A DNA stretch of 64,000 nucleotides from PRO6 sp035565775 (lineage in GTDB: Bacteria; Pseudomonadota; Alphaproteobacteria; Rhizobiales; Xanthobacteraceae): the NCBI GenBank assembly GCA_035565775.1, contig DATMRW010000012.1:318090-382089 (forward strand), in the 5' to 3' direction. Below, piece by piece: positions 21,684 through 29,735 of this stretch. Below the pieces are notes generated by a model. That model was not told the origin of the DNA. It ran no database searches and saw only the letters and a list, made by a program, of their open reading frames with translations. Numbering within the stretch: the stretch's first letter is position 1; each line of letters opens with the position of its first letter. The position numbers and the translations under genes were made by a program.

Positions 21684-23054
21684 ATGGCTCAGGATCAATG
21701 GGCGAAGGCCCATTCGGCTCGCGCGACTTTCACCAGACGCCAATTCGTCGCCACAACGGCTGTCGCTTCCGCAGCGATGATCGCATCTCCGTTCGTCCGC
21801 GGCGCCCATGCAGCCGGAAAAGTGTCGATCGGTTTCTGGGACCACTGGGTCCCAGGGGCCAACGACGTCATGACGAAGATCGTAAAGACTTGGGCTGAAA
21901 AGGAAAAAGTCGACGTTCAGATCGACTTCATCCCATCGCAGGGCAACAAGAACCTCTTGACGATCGCAGCGGAATCCCAGGCCAAGGCGGGGCACGACAT
22001 TCTGGCGATGCCGACGTGGTGGCCGCATGCGCAGGCCGAGCTGCTGGAGCCGCTCGACGATATCATGGAGCCGCTGATCAAGCAGAACGGCAAAGTCAAT
22101 CAGACCGTGGAATATCTCGGGCGCGCCAATGGTAAGTGGATCGGCGTGCCGGCGACGGCGGGCAGTCAGGTGAAGGGGCCGTGCTCGCGCATCGATCTGA
22201 TGAAGCAGTTTGCCAATATCGATGTGCAGGCGATGTATCCTGCCGGCCAGCCCGCGAAGGCGGACGCCTGGACGCTGGATACTTTCCTGAAAGCCGCGGA
22301 AGCCTGCCACAAGGGCGGCAAGCCTTTCGGCATCGGCCTTGGCGAGACCTCCGACAGCGTCGATGCAGCAGGCGCTTTCCTGCAGGCGTTTGGCGGGGCG
22401 CTGGTCAATGCAAAGGGCGATATCACGGTGAAGACCGACGCCGTGCGCCAGTGGCTCGAATTCTACAAGAAGCTGATGGCCTTCATGCCGAAGGATGTCT
22501 CGGCGTGGGACGACTCGTCGAACAACAAGTGGCTGGTGTCCGGCAATGGCGCGCTGATCATGAACCCGCCGAGTTCGTGGGCCGTGGCCAAGCGCGATGC
22601 GCCGCAGATCGCCGAGCAGTGCTGGACCCATGGCATGCCGGCGGGGCCTGCGGGCCGCTTCTCGCCGTTTCTGCCGTTCTTCTGGTCCGTCTGGAATTTT
22701 TCCAAGAACAAGGCGGCATCGAAGAGCCTGCTGGTTCATCTCTCGCAGCCCGAACAGGCCGAAGCGATGGTCAATGCCAGTGGCGGCTATGACCTGCCGT
22801 CCTTCGCCAACATGACCAAGTTCAAGGTCTGGGCCGAAGAGGCGCCGCCGAAGGGGACGCTGTATCACTACGCGAACCCGAACGGCTTCGACACCTGGTC
22901 GATTGCCGCCGCGCCGGCGCCACCGAAGATCGCGCAGCAGATCTATGCTCAGGCCACCCACACCAAGATGTGCGTGCGCTATTTCCAGGGCGAGCCGATG
23001 GAAAAGACGCTGGCGTGGGCCGAGAGCGAGCTCGAAGGCTTTATGCGGACCTGA
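21684..23054 (+). CDS. ABC transporter substrate-binding protein, sugar family, Tat-exported
   Basis: A 456-aa extracytoplasmic solute-binding protein (family 1, carbohydrate type). The N-terminus has a twin-arginine signal: TRRQF at residues 17-21, a hydrophobic stretch, and a likely cleavage after AHA near residue 43. The mature part starts VSIGFWDHWVPGAND and contains ILAMPTWWPHAQAELLEPLDD, typical of binding proteins of the MalE/UgpB type. GGGAGA precedes the ATG at 21684. It is the first gene of the importer (21684-26347), separated from the permeases by about 300 bp, which could allow its message to be more abundant. The ligand is unknown. Confidence 0.9.
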   Translation: MAQDQWAKAHSARATFTRRQFVATTAVASAAMIASPFVRGAHAAGKVSIGFWDHWVPGANDVMTKIVKTWAEKEKVDVQIDFIPSQGNKNLLTIAAESQAKAGHDILAMPTWWPHAQAELLEPLDDIMEPLIKQNGKVNQTVEYLGRANGKWIGVPATAGSQVKGPCSRIDLMKQFANIDVQAMYPAGQPAKADAWTLDTFLKAAEACHKGGKPFGIGLGETSDSVDAAGAFLQAFGGALVNAKGDITVKTDAVRQWLEFYKKLMAFMPKDVSAWDDSSNNKWLVSGNGALIMNPPSSWAVAKRDAPQIAEQCWTHGMPAGPAGRFSPFLPFFWSVWNFSKNKAASKSLLVHLSQPEQAEAMVNASGGYDLPSFANMTKFKVWAEEAPPKGTLYHYANPNGFDTWSIAAAPAPPKIAQQIYAQATHTKMCVRYFQGEPMEKTLAWAESELEGFMRT

Positions 23055-23355
23055 CGCGAACGACGATTTCCGCAGGGGCAGGGGGTGGCGGTCGAAAGAC
23101 CGCAACTTGGGCCGCAAAGCGGGAAATCGCGGCAGGCGCCCGGGCGAGCCGCGCGAGAACGTTGCCGATCATCGAGCGGCCCAGCGGAGAGCGGCGTACG
23201 CGCTATCTTTCGCCGGTGCAGGCGAATTCAACCCGTCGCAGTTGCATCGGCCCGCCGCCGCCATCGCGCGCGGCTCATGAGGGACTGTCCGGACGCGAGT
23301 GCGCCCGGACCTTGAGGTGAGGGTCGCGAGTCGACCTTGCAGGAGGTTGGTGTTC
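23055..23355. other. Intergenic spacer within the ABC transporter operon
   Basis: About 300 bp between the binding-protein gene and the first permease. Possible reading frames across it are Arg-rich and look like chance frames. A GGAGG ribosome site at 23342-23346 serves the next gene. I see no clear terminator hairpin. Confidence 0.4.
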
Positions 23356-24300
23356 ATGGTCGATGCTTCGATGCGACCGTTACAAGAGGCAAGCCCCTCG
23401 CGTGCCCGATCGGCTCAGCGCTCCGGACTGCAAAAAATTCTTCAGCGTCGTTCGACCATCGCCTTCCTCATGGCGTTGCCGCTGATCGTCCTGATCGCCC
23501 TTCTGGTCGTCTATCCGGCATTCTATGCGATCCATCTGGCGACCCTGAACAAGTCGATGCAGCGCTTCGTCGGCTTCGGCAACTTCAAGTTCCTGTTCAA
23601 TCGCGAAACCTTCTGGATGGTGGTCTATCAGTCCTGCCTGTTCGCCGGCACCGCCGTCGTCTTCAAGGCGCTGATCGGCTTCATCGCCGCGCATTTCGTT
23701 CACAACCTTCCGGCCAAAGGCCAACGCAAATGGCGCGGCATGCTGCTCGTGCCGTGGGTGATCCCGCCGGCCATGAGCACGCTGGCGTGGCTGTGGCTGT
23801 TCGATCCATCCTACAGCGCCTTCAACTGGATCTTGGCACATTTCGGCATCGGCCCAATCCCGTGGACGGGGGATGCCACTTGGGCGCGCTTCTCGGTGAT
23901 CCTCGTCAACATCTGGGCGGGTGCGCCGTTCTTTCTCATCATGTATCTCGCCGCGCTCAAATCGGTGCCCGAGCAGCTCTATGAAGCCGCCGCCATCGAC
24001 GGCGCGAACTGGTGGCAGCGCATCTGGTACGTCACCCTGCCGATGATGCGGAACATCATCGCGATCACGGCGCTGTTTTCGCTGATCGTCACCTTTGCCA
24101 ATTTCGACATCGTGCGCATCCTCACGGCCGGCGGGCCGCTCGACAAAACGCACCTGTTCGCCACCTGGGCGTTCAGGATCGGCATCGAGGGCAACGACAT
24201 TCCGCTCGGCGCCGCGATCTCGCTGTTCATGGTGCCAATTCTGGCGGTTGCCGCCGTGTTCATCCTTCGCGATATCAACAAGCGCGGCAACGAGGCCTGA
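23356..24300 (+). CDS. ABC sugar transporter permease (MalF/UgpA type)
   Basis: A 314-aa inner-membrane permease with about six hydrophobic segments, beginning LMALPLIVLIALLVVYPAF. The cytoplasmic EAA loop reads EQLYEAAAIDGANWWQRIW, the contact site for the ATPase subunit. The ATG at 23356 lies 9 nt after a strong GGAGG. It is coupled to the second permease (1-bp gap). It pairs with that permease, the binding protein and the ATPase to import a carbohydrate or polyol. Confidence 0.93.
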   Translation: MVDASMRPLQEASPSRARSAQRSGLQKILQRRSTIAFLMALPLIVLIALLVVYPAFYAIHLATLNKSMQRFVGFGNFKFLFNRETFWMVVYQSCLFAGTAVVFKALIGFIAAHFVHNLPAKGQRKWRGMLLVPWVIPPAMSTLAWLWLFDPSYSAFNWILAHFGIGPIPWTGDATWARFSVILVNIWAGAPFFLIMYLAALKSVPEQLYEAAAIDGANWWQRIWYVTLPMMRNIIAITALFSLIVTFANFDIVRILTAGGPLDKTHLFATWAFRIGIEGNDIPLGAAISLFMVPILAVAAVFILRDINKRGNEA

Positions 24301-24301
24301 C

Positions 24302-25213
24302 ATGAGCGCGGTGACGATCGACAAGTCAGGGCCGTCGCGCCCGGTGAAATCGGGCAGCATGAGCCGCGACCGTGCATGGGCGCTGCGGTGGTCCTATTTT
24401 TTCCTCGTGATCTTCGCAATCTTCTTCCTGTTTCCGCCGCTCTACATGTTCATCACCTCGCTGAAGACCAGCGCGGAGATTTCGGCGGCGACCAATCCAT
24501 GGTGGGTGTTCAACCCGACCATCGCGAACTACACCGGGCTGCTCGGCTCGGTGCAGTTTCTGACCTTCTTCAAGAATTCCGCGATGGTCTCGGTGCTGGT
24601 CGTGATCATCACGATGCTGATCTCGATCCCGGCGGCCTTTGCGCTGGCGCGCATGCGGTTCTGGGGCTCGACGACATTGGCGACCGGCGTGTTCCTGACC
24701 TACCTGATCCCGGATACGCTGCTGTTCATCCCGCTGTTCAAGATGTTCGCGACCATCCACGAATACACCGGCATTCAGCTGGTCAATCACTGGTGGGTGC
24801 TCGTCATCATCTATCCGACGCTGACGGTGCCGTTCTGCACCTGGATCATGATCGGCTACTTCGCCTCGATCCCGAAGGAGCTTGACGAAGCGGCGATCGT
24901 CGATGGCGCAAGTTGGCTGCAGACGCTGACGCGCATTTTCGTTCCCGTTGCGCTGCCCGGCATCATTGCGGCGACGATCTTCGCCTTCACCGTAAGCTGG
25001 GCGCAGTTTCTCTATCCGATGGCGTTCACCACCTCGGTCGATCAACTGGTGTTGCCGGCCGGCATCATCACGACGCTGATCAAGGGCGACGTCTTCAACT
25101 GGGGGCAGATCATGACCGGCGCGCTGCTCGGCGCGGCGCCGCCTTTGATCATCTATGCCTTCCTGATGGACTACTACATTTCTGGCCTCACTGCGGGGGC
25201 GACAAAGGGCTGA
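24302..25213 (+). CDS. ABC sugar transporter permease (MalG/UgpE type)
   Basis: A 303-aa inner-membrane permease with about six membrane segments (first near FFLVIFAIFFLFPPLYMFI). The EAA motif reads KELDEAAIVDGASWLQTL. The ATG at 24302 starts one base after the stop of the first permease, so translation is probably coupled. It forms the second half of the heterodimeric channel of the importer. The long N-terminal Ser/Lys-rich cytoplasmic stretch (about 30 aa) before the first membrane helix is ordinary for the family. Confidence 0.93.
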   Translation: MSAVTIDKSGPSRPVKSGSMSRDRAWALRWSYFFLVIFAIFFLFPPLYMFITSLKTSAEISAATNPWWVFNPTIANYTGLLGSVQFLTFFKNSAMVSVLVVIITMLISIPAAFALARMRFWGSTTLATGVFLTYLIPDTLLFIPLFKMFATIHEYTGIQLVNHWWVLVIIYPTLTVPFCTWIMIGYFASIPKELDEAAIVDGASWLQTLTRIFVPVALPGIIAATIFAFTVSWAQFLYPMAFTTSVDQLVLPAGIITTLIKGDVFNWGQIMTGALLGAAPPLIIYAFLMDYYISGLTAGATKG

Positions 25214-25246
25214 TCGCGTCGGGGCGCGTGAAAGAGGTGGCTGACT

Positions 25247-26347
25247 ATGGCTGACGTGACGTTGCGCAAGGTGATCAAGAAGTATGATGAGGTCGAGGCG
25301 GTGAGGGGCATCGATCTCGACATTGCCAATCACGAGTTCGTCGTTCTTGTCGGCCCGTCGGGCTGCGGCAAGTCGACGACGCTGCGGATGATCGCTGGTC
25401 TCGAAGACATTACCGAGGGCGACGTGATGATCGGCGGCGAGATCGTCAACGACGTGCCGCCGAAGGACCGCGACATTGCGATGGTGTTTCAGAACTATGC
25501 GCTCTATCCGCACATGACCGTCGCAGAAAACATGTCGTTCGGCTTGCGGCTGAAGCGCTTTCCGAAGGCGGAAATCAAAAGGCGTGTGAGCGAGGCGGCG
25601 CGCATCCTCGACATCGCCGAGCTGCTCGAACGAAAGCCCAAGGCGCTGTCCGGCGGCCAGCGGCAACGGGTGGCGATGGGGCGGGCGATCGTGCGCGATC
25701 CAAAAGTGTTCTTGTTCGACGAGCCGCTGTCCAATCTCGACGCCAAGCTGCGCGTGCAGATGCGCACCGAGATCAAGAAGGTGCACCAGAAGGTGCGCAC
25801 TACGACCGTCTACGTCACCCACGATCAGGTCGAGGCGATGACGCTCGCCGACCGCGTGGTGGTGATGAACCAGGGACGGATCGAGCAGGTCGGGCCGCCG
25901 AATGAGTTGTACTTTTCACCGCGCACGCGCTTCGTCGCCGGCTTCATCGGCTCTCCGGCGATGAATTTTCTGCCGGTCGGGCTTGAGGAGGCGGGCGGCG
26001 CGCTCGCGGTCCGGCTCGCCGATCAGGTGGTGCTGCCGCTGCCGGCCTCGCGCACCGCGCGCTACAAGCCGCATGTTGGCAGCAGCAGCCTGACCCTCGG
26101 GCTGCGGCCGGAGCATCTGACCGAAGTGCCGCAGCATCCTGACCCCAACCTCGTAACGCTCACCGCCGTGCCGGATGTGATCGAGCCGATGGGGATGGAG
26201 ACGCTGGTTTATTTCCGCATCGGCGACACCGACCTCTGCGGCCGGGTCAATCCCAAGGTGGATGTGCAGGTCGGCCGGCCGATCCAGCTTGCCGCCGATC
26301 TCAACAGCGCGCATCTGATCGACGACCGGACCGGGCTGGTGATCTAA
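25247..26347 (+). CDS. ABC transporter ATP-binding protein (UgpC/MalK family)
   Basis: A 366-aa ATPase. Walker A GPSGCGKST is at about 36-44, the Q-loop follows in MVFQNYALYPHMT, the signature is LSGGQRQRVAMGRAIVR, Walker B is VFLFDEPLSNLD, and the switch His lies in VTHDQVEAM. The C-terminal 120 residues have the MalK/UgpC regulatory (TOBE/OB) fold (LGLRPEHL). It energises the sugar-type importer and closes the four-gene unit, 33 bp after the second permease. Such ATPases can serve more than one importer. Confidence 0.95.
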   Translation: MADVTLRKVIKKYDEVEAVRGIDLDIANHEFVVLVGPSGCGKSTTLRMIAGLEDITEGDVMIGGEIVNDVPPKDRDIAMVFQNYALYPHMTVAENMSFGLRLKRFPKAEIKRRVSEAARILDIAELLERKPKALSGGQRQRVAMGRAIVRDPKVFLFDEPLSNLDAKLRVQMRTEIKKVHQKVRTTTVYVTHDQVEAMTLADRVVVMNQGRIEQVGPPNELYFSPRTRFVAGFIGSPAMNFLPVGLEEAGGALAVRLADQVVLPLPASRTARYKPHVGSSSLTLGLRPEHLTEVPQHPDPNLVTLTAVPDVIEPMGMETLVYFRIGDTDLCGRVNPKVDVQVGRPIQLAADLNSAHLIDDRTGLVI

Positions 26348-26515
26348 TCGCCGGCCTCTGGCGGATTGCGGCGAGGACGCGGAACCGCCCGCCATGCGCT
26401 CCGCGGTCATTTTCATTTTCCGCTCCGTGCGCTATTGCTGTGCGCAGTCTGCGCAGGGATCAGCCCAGATTGCGCAGGCTTCATCGCGGATGAGGCCGCG
26501 TAGGGAGCGGCGGAC

Positions 26516-27001
26516 TTGACGAGGGTCTATGATTTTGCAGCGAAGTCGCTGGACGGACGCGACGTCTCCCTGAAGGCGTTCGAGGGGCAGGTTCTGCTCA
26601 TCGTCAACACCGCGAGCGCGTGCGGTTTCACGCCGCAATATACCGGGCTCGAAGCCCTCCATCGCCGCTTCGCGCCGCAGGGGTTTGCGGTGCTCGGCTT
26701 TCCGTGCAATCAGTTCGGCAGGCAGGAGCCGGGCAGCGACGCGGAAATCGCCACATTCTGCGCAAAAAATTACGACGTCAGCTTTCCGATGTTTGCAAAG
26801 ATCGACGTCAATGGCGGCACGGCCCACCCGCTCTATCAATATCTGAAAACGGCGCAGCCGGGCGTGCTCGGCTCGACTGCGATCAAGTGGAATTTTACAA
26901 AGTTTCTGGTGGATCGCAGCGGCAAGGCGGTGTCGCGTCACGCGCCGACGGTGAAGCCGGAAGCGCTGGTTGGCGAGATCGAAGGACTTCTCAAGCGATG
27001 A
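26516..27001 (+). CDS. Glutathione peroxidase family protein (thiol peroxidase, Cys type)
   Basis: A 161-aa enzyme that reduces H2O2 and organic hydroperoxides. NTASACGFTPQY holds the peroxidatic Cys at about C36; Q66 (GFPCNQFG) and W125/N126 (KWNFTKF) complete the catalytic tetrad. It uses Cys, not selenocysteine; bacterial enzymes of this kind generally take electrons from thioredoxin or glutathione. Translation appears to start at TTG 26516, preceded by GGGAGC; no ATG lies before the conserved region. The stop overlaps the next gene's ATG (ATGA), so the two are coupled. Confidence 0.93.
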   Translation: MTRVYDFAAKSLDGRDVSLKAFEGQVLLIVNTASACGFTPQYTGLEALHRRFAPQGFAVLGFPCNQFGRQEPGSDAEIATFCAKNYDVSFPMFAKIDVNGGTAHPLYQYLKTAQPGVLGSTAIKWNFTKFLVDRSGKAVSRHAPTVKPEALVGEIEGLLKR

Positions 27002-28188
27002 CTGCAGCCTTTGAGCTTACCGGGGCGGACCACACCAAGACCGCGCGCGACAGCGCGATGGAGGGGGAATCAGGCCGCGCCGTGGTCAATCCGCCGGTCT
27101 TCGATGGCCATAATGATTTGCTGCTACGGCTCTATCTGCAGAAGGGCGGCGCGACGACGGCGGCCTTTCTGGAAGGGGACTCGAGTGGCAAGCCCGCGGG
27201 GCATCTCGACCTGCCGCGGGCGCGTGCGGCGGGCTTCGCCGGCGGCATGTTCGCGATCTTCGTGCCTTCCGCCGAGCAGATCGCCAGTGTGCAGAGGGCC
27301 CAGAGCACCCAAGCTGTCGTATCCACGAACAATGGCGGCGACGCGGCGGCGAGTGAACCGCCGCTGGAGATCGTCGGGCTTGGCGAGGCGCAGGCAGCCG
27401 TGCTCGCGATGGCGTCGCTGCTGTTCCGTATCGAGCGCGATTCGAATGGCAGCGTCCGGGTGTGCCGCACGGCGGCGGATATTCGTGAATGTCTGGATGG
27501 CGGCATTCTTGCCCCGGTGCTGCACATCGAGGGAGCGGAGGCGATCGATCGCGATCTGCATATGCTCGAGGTGCTTTATCAGGCGGGGCTTCGTTCGCTC
27601 GGCCCGGTGTGGAGCCGCCCGAACATTTTTGGACATGGCGTGCCGTTCCGCTTCGCATCGACACCCGATATCGGGCCGGGACTCACCGATGTCGGCGAGG
27701 AATTGATCCGGGCCTGCAATCAGCTCGGCATCGTGATCGATCTGTCGCACCTCAACGAGCAGGGGTTTTGGGATGTCGCGCGGTTGAGCGACGCGCCGCT
27801 GGTCGCGACGCATTCCAATGCGCACGCGATCTGTCCCCATTCGCGGAACCTGACCGGAAAGCAGCTCGCAGCGATCCGCGAAAGCGGCGGCATCGTCGGC
27901 GTCAACTTCGCAGTCAGCTTCCTGCGCCCCGATGGCCGCCGCACCGCGGATACGCCGATCGCGATCATCGCCGATCACGTCGACTTTCTTCTGGCCCGCC
28001 TCGGCGAGGATCACGTCGCGTTCGGTTCGGATTTCGACGGAGCGCTGGTCCCGACCGCAATGGGATCGGTGAAGGGCCTGCCGCTGCTGATCGAAGTGCT
28101 GCGGGCGCGCGGCTATGATCAGGCGCTGCTGGAAAAGCTGTGCTTCCGCAACTGGCTGGGCGTGCTGGAGAAGACCTGGCGGAAATGA
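26998..28188 (+). CDS. Membrane dipeptidase (peptidase family M19, renal dipeptidase-like)
   Basis: A 396-aa zinc dipeptidase. FDGHNDLL gives the first zinc ligands (about H38 and D40), LHIEGAEAI the bridging Glu, THSNAHAIC and HRNLT-like HSRNLTGKQ further His ligands, and AFGSDFDGA the C-terminal Asp region. It hydrolyses dipeptides, including D-amino-acid or dehydro forms in some members. No signal peptide is visible, so it is probably cytoplasmic. The ATG overlaps the peroxidase stop by four bases. The stop codon lies inside a 14-bp tandem repeat. Confidence 0.9.
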   Translation: MTAAFELTGADHTKTARDSAMEGESGRAVVNPPVFDGHNDLLLRLYLQKGGATTAAFLEGDSSGKPAGHLDLPRARAAGFAGGMFAIFVPSAEQIASVQRAQSTQAVVSTNNGGDAAASEPPLEIVGLGEAQAAVLAMASLLFRIERDSNGSVRVCRTAADIRECLDGGILAPVLHIEGAEAIDRDLHMLEVLYQAGLRSLGPVWSRPNIFGHGVPFRFASTPDIGPGLTDVGEELIRACNQLGIVIDLSHLNEQGFWDVARLSDAPLVATHSNAHAICPHSRNLTGKQLAAIRESGGIVGVNFAVSFLRPDGRRTADTPIAIIADHVDFLLARLGEDHVAFGSDFDGALVPTAMGSVKGLPLLIEVLRARGYDQALLEKLCFRNWLGVLEKTWRK

Positions 28189-28214
28189 CTTAGTGGAAAT
28201 GACTTGGCAGAATG
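28181..28214. repeat. 14-bp tandem repeat over the M19 dipeptidase stop codon
   Basis: GGAAATGACTTAGT is followed by GGAAATGACTTGGC and a decayed third unit AGAATGAC. The first unit holds the gene's TGA stop. It looks like a small slippage duplication. Confidence 0.6.
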
Positions 28215-28326
28215 ACCGCGTTGCCGGAAGGCAGCGTGAAATCGCGGGCGATGCACTTGCGCGATGCGCCGGATTTTCGTTTCTGTGGCTTTGACGAATC
28301 GACTTTCCACGACACGAGTGCCGCAC

Positions 28327-28578
28327 ATGACCGAGTTTCCTGATCGCCTTTCTACCGATCCGCGCAGCCCCTTCTACAATGCCGAACTGCTGGAGCGCGA
28401 CATCGGCATCCGCTTCAAGGGCATCGACCGCAACAATGTGGAAGAGTACTGCGTCAGCGAGGGCTGGGTGCGTCTCAGCGCGGGCAACGCGAAGGATCGC
28501 TTCGGTCAGCCGATGACGATCAAGGCCTATGGTGAGGTCGAGCCGTATTTCCGCGACGCCGAGCCTGAGGGCAAGTAG
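28327..28578 (+). CDS. DUF3297 family protein
   Basis: An 83-aa acidic protein. LSTDPRSPFYN, ERDIGIRFKGIDRNNVEEYC and EGWVRLSAGNAKDRFGQPMTIK match the conserved glutathione-peroxidase-neighbour type DUF3297 family, which has no known function. There is no signal peptide or membrane helix. The ATG at 28327 was chosen because the family begins MTE...PDRLS; the ribosome site is weak. It lies 138 bp after the dipeptidase and converges with slyX. Confidence 0.8.
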   Translation: MTEFPDRLSTDPRSPFYNAELLERDIGIRFKGIDRNNVEEYCVSEGWVRLSAGNAKDRFGQPMTIKAYGEVEPYFRDAEPEGK

Positions 28579-28593
28579 TCGTTTTGCCTTGGT

Positions 28594-28627
28594 GAGCGCC
28601 GGCCGCGATGGATGCTCGGCCGGGCTC
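28594..28627. terminator. Stem-loop between DUF3297 and slyX
   Basis: GAGC, one bulged G, CCGGCCG can pair with CGGCCGG and GCTC across an 11-nt loop (11 base pairs). On the plus strand a T-rich run (CTTCTTTTC) follows about 5 nt later. It sits between convergent genes and is a likely terminator. Confidence 0.6.
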
Positions 28628-28645
28628 CTGCTTCTTTTCGATGAA

Positions 28646-28867
28646 TCAATAGTGTGGCGGCGGCGGTTCGCTCTGGGGCGCTGCGCCGGACCGGCTCTCC
28701 GCCTCCTGCAGCCGTGCGTCGAGTTGCGTGAGCTGGCGCTTCAGCCGGTCGATTTGCTGCCATTGTTCCATGATGGTCTGGTTAAGCGCTTCGATCGTCT
28801 CATCCTGATAGGTGATGCGGATTTCGAGCTGTTCGATACGGGCGGCGATGGCATTGTCTTCGGGCAT
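28646..28867 (-). CDS. slyX: SlyX family protein
   Basis: A 73-aa protein. Residues 8-58 form a single long coiled coil (IEQLEIRITYQDETIEALNQ), then a Pro-rich tail ending PPPPHY, the standard SlyX layout. The molecular role of SlyX is not established. Start ATG at 28867. It is a single gene, convergent with DUF3297 and divergent from the TetR regulator. Confidence 0.9.
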   Translation of the reverse strand: MPEDNAIAARIEQLEIRITYQDETIEALNQTIMEQWQQIDRLKRQLTQLDARLQEAESRSGAAPQSEPPPPHY

Positions 28868-29010
28868 TGCTGGCGGTCCGGTTCTGTAGCGAGGGCGATA
28901 GTTTGCGCCTTATCCGGTTTATCGCAGCAAAGCGCCAGTGCTGTGACTGGGAACGCGGCGCCAGTTGTGTGGTTGAATGTGCGCTGCAACATCGCGTTGA
29001 CTTTGCGATG

Positions 29011-29026
29011 GTGAGCGTTTACTCAC
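29011..29026. promoter_or_regulatory. Candidate TetR operator upstream of the efflux operon
   Basis: GTGAG and CTCAC form an inverted repeat around GCGTTTA-like sequence, 7 nt before the regulator's first ATG. A TTGACT (28997-29002) suitable as a -35 box lies just upstream, so the repeat overlaps the probable promoter. This position fits autoregulation. Confidence 0.45.
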
Positions 29027-29032
29027 GTCGCC

Positions 29033-29734
29033 ATGAATTCGTATCGGATGGCCGGCGACCTGCGACGTGAGCAAATTTTGGCGGCGGCCAAAAGCTGTTT
29101 TGCGCGTTACGGTTTCAACGGCACTACGACGAAACGAGTTGCTGCGGCCGCTTCCGTCTCGGAGGCGCTCCTTTTCAAGCATTTTTCGTCAAAATCAGCG
29201 CTCTATGCCGCGATTCTTGACGATGCCTGCGAGGCCGATCCGGCGATCAACTGGATTCTGGCGCTGGAGCCCTCGACGCGCACGCTGGTTGCCTTGGTTC
29301 GTCAGATGGTGAGCCACTTTCTTGCCACAGCGGTTGCGCCTGATGAGCGCAGTGCGCAGCGGGTCCGGTTGTTGATGTCCAGCCAACTCGAGGATGGCGA
29401 GTTTGCCCGGTTGCTTTATGGAAAAATCTCGGCGCTGATCGGCTCATTGTTTACGACGTCTCTGGAGCGTGCGATCGCGGCCGGGGACGCGGCAAAAATT
29501 CATGGTGATCCGCTTCATCTGTTCTGGTTCGCGCATCAGACGGTTCAGATGGTTGCGCTGACCCAGTCTTCTCCCGTGCCCGTTTTGCCATACGGCGCCG
29601 GCGAAATCTTTGAACGGCAATTATGTGAGTTTGTTCTTCGCGGAATCGGTTTAAGTGGCTCAGCCATCGCGACCCATTGGGATATGAGTTTGCGGCCGCA
29701 AGCGGCGCCGTCGCACGCAGCAGAAAGTGCATGA
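29033..29734 (+). CDS. TetR/AcrR family transcriptional regulator
   Basis: A 233-aa regulator. An N-terminal helix-turn-helix domain (about residues 10-56) reads REQILAAAKSCFARYGFNGTTTKRVAA...SEALLFKHFSSK, the TetR signature. The C-terminal ligand domain is not recognisable in detail. It is the first gene of a unit with the membrane-fusion and RND pump genes and overlaps the start region of the adaptor, so it is most likely the repressor of this pump. A start at ATG 29048 (MAGDLRR) is also possible; from 29033 the leader would be very short. Confidence 0.9.
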   Translation: MNSYRMAGDLRREQILAAAKSCFARYGFNGTTTKRVAAAASVSEALLFKHFSSKSALYAAILDDACEADPAINWILALEPSTRTLVALVRQMVSHFLATAVAPDERSAQRVRLLMSSQLEDGEFARLLYGKISALIGSLFTTSLERAIAAGDAAKIHGDPLHLFWFAHQTVQMVALTQSSPVPVLPYGAGEIFERQLCEFVLRGIGLSGSAIATHWDMSLRPQAAPSHAAESA

Positions 29735-29735
29735 C

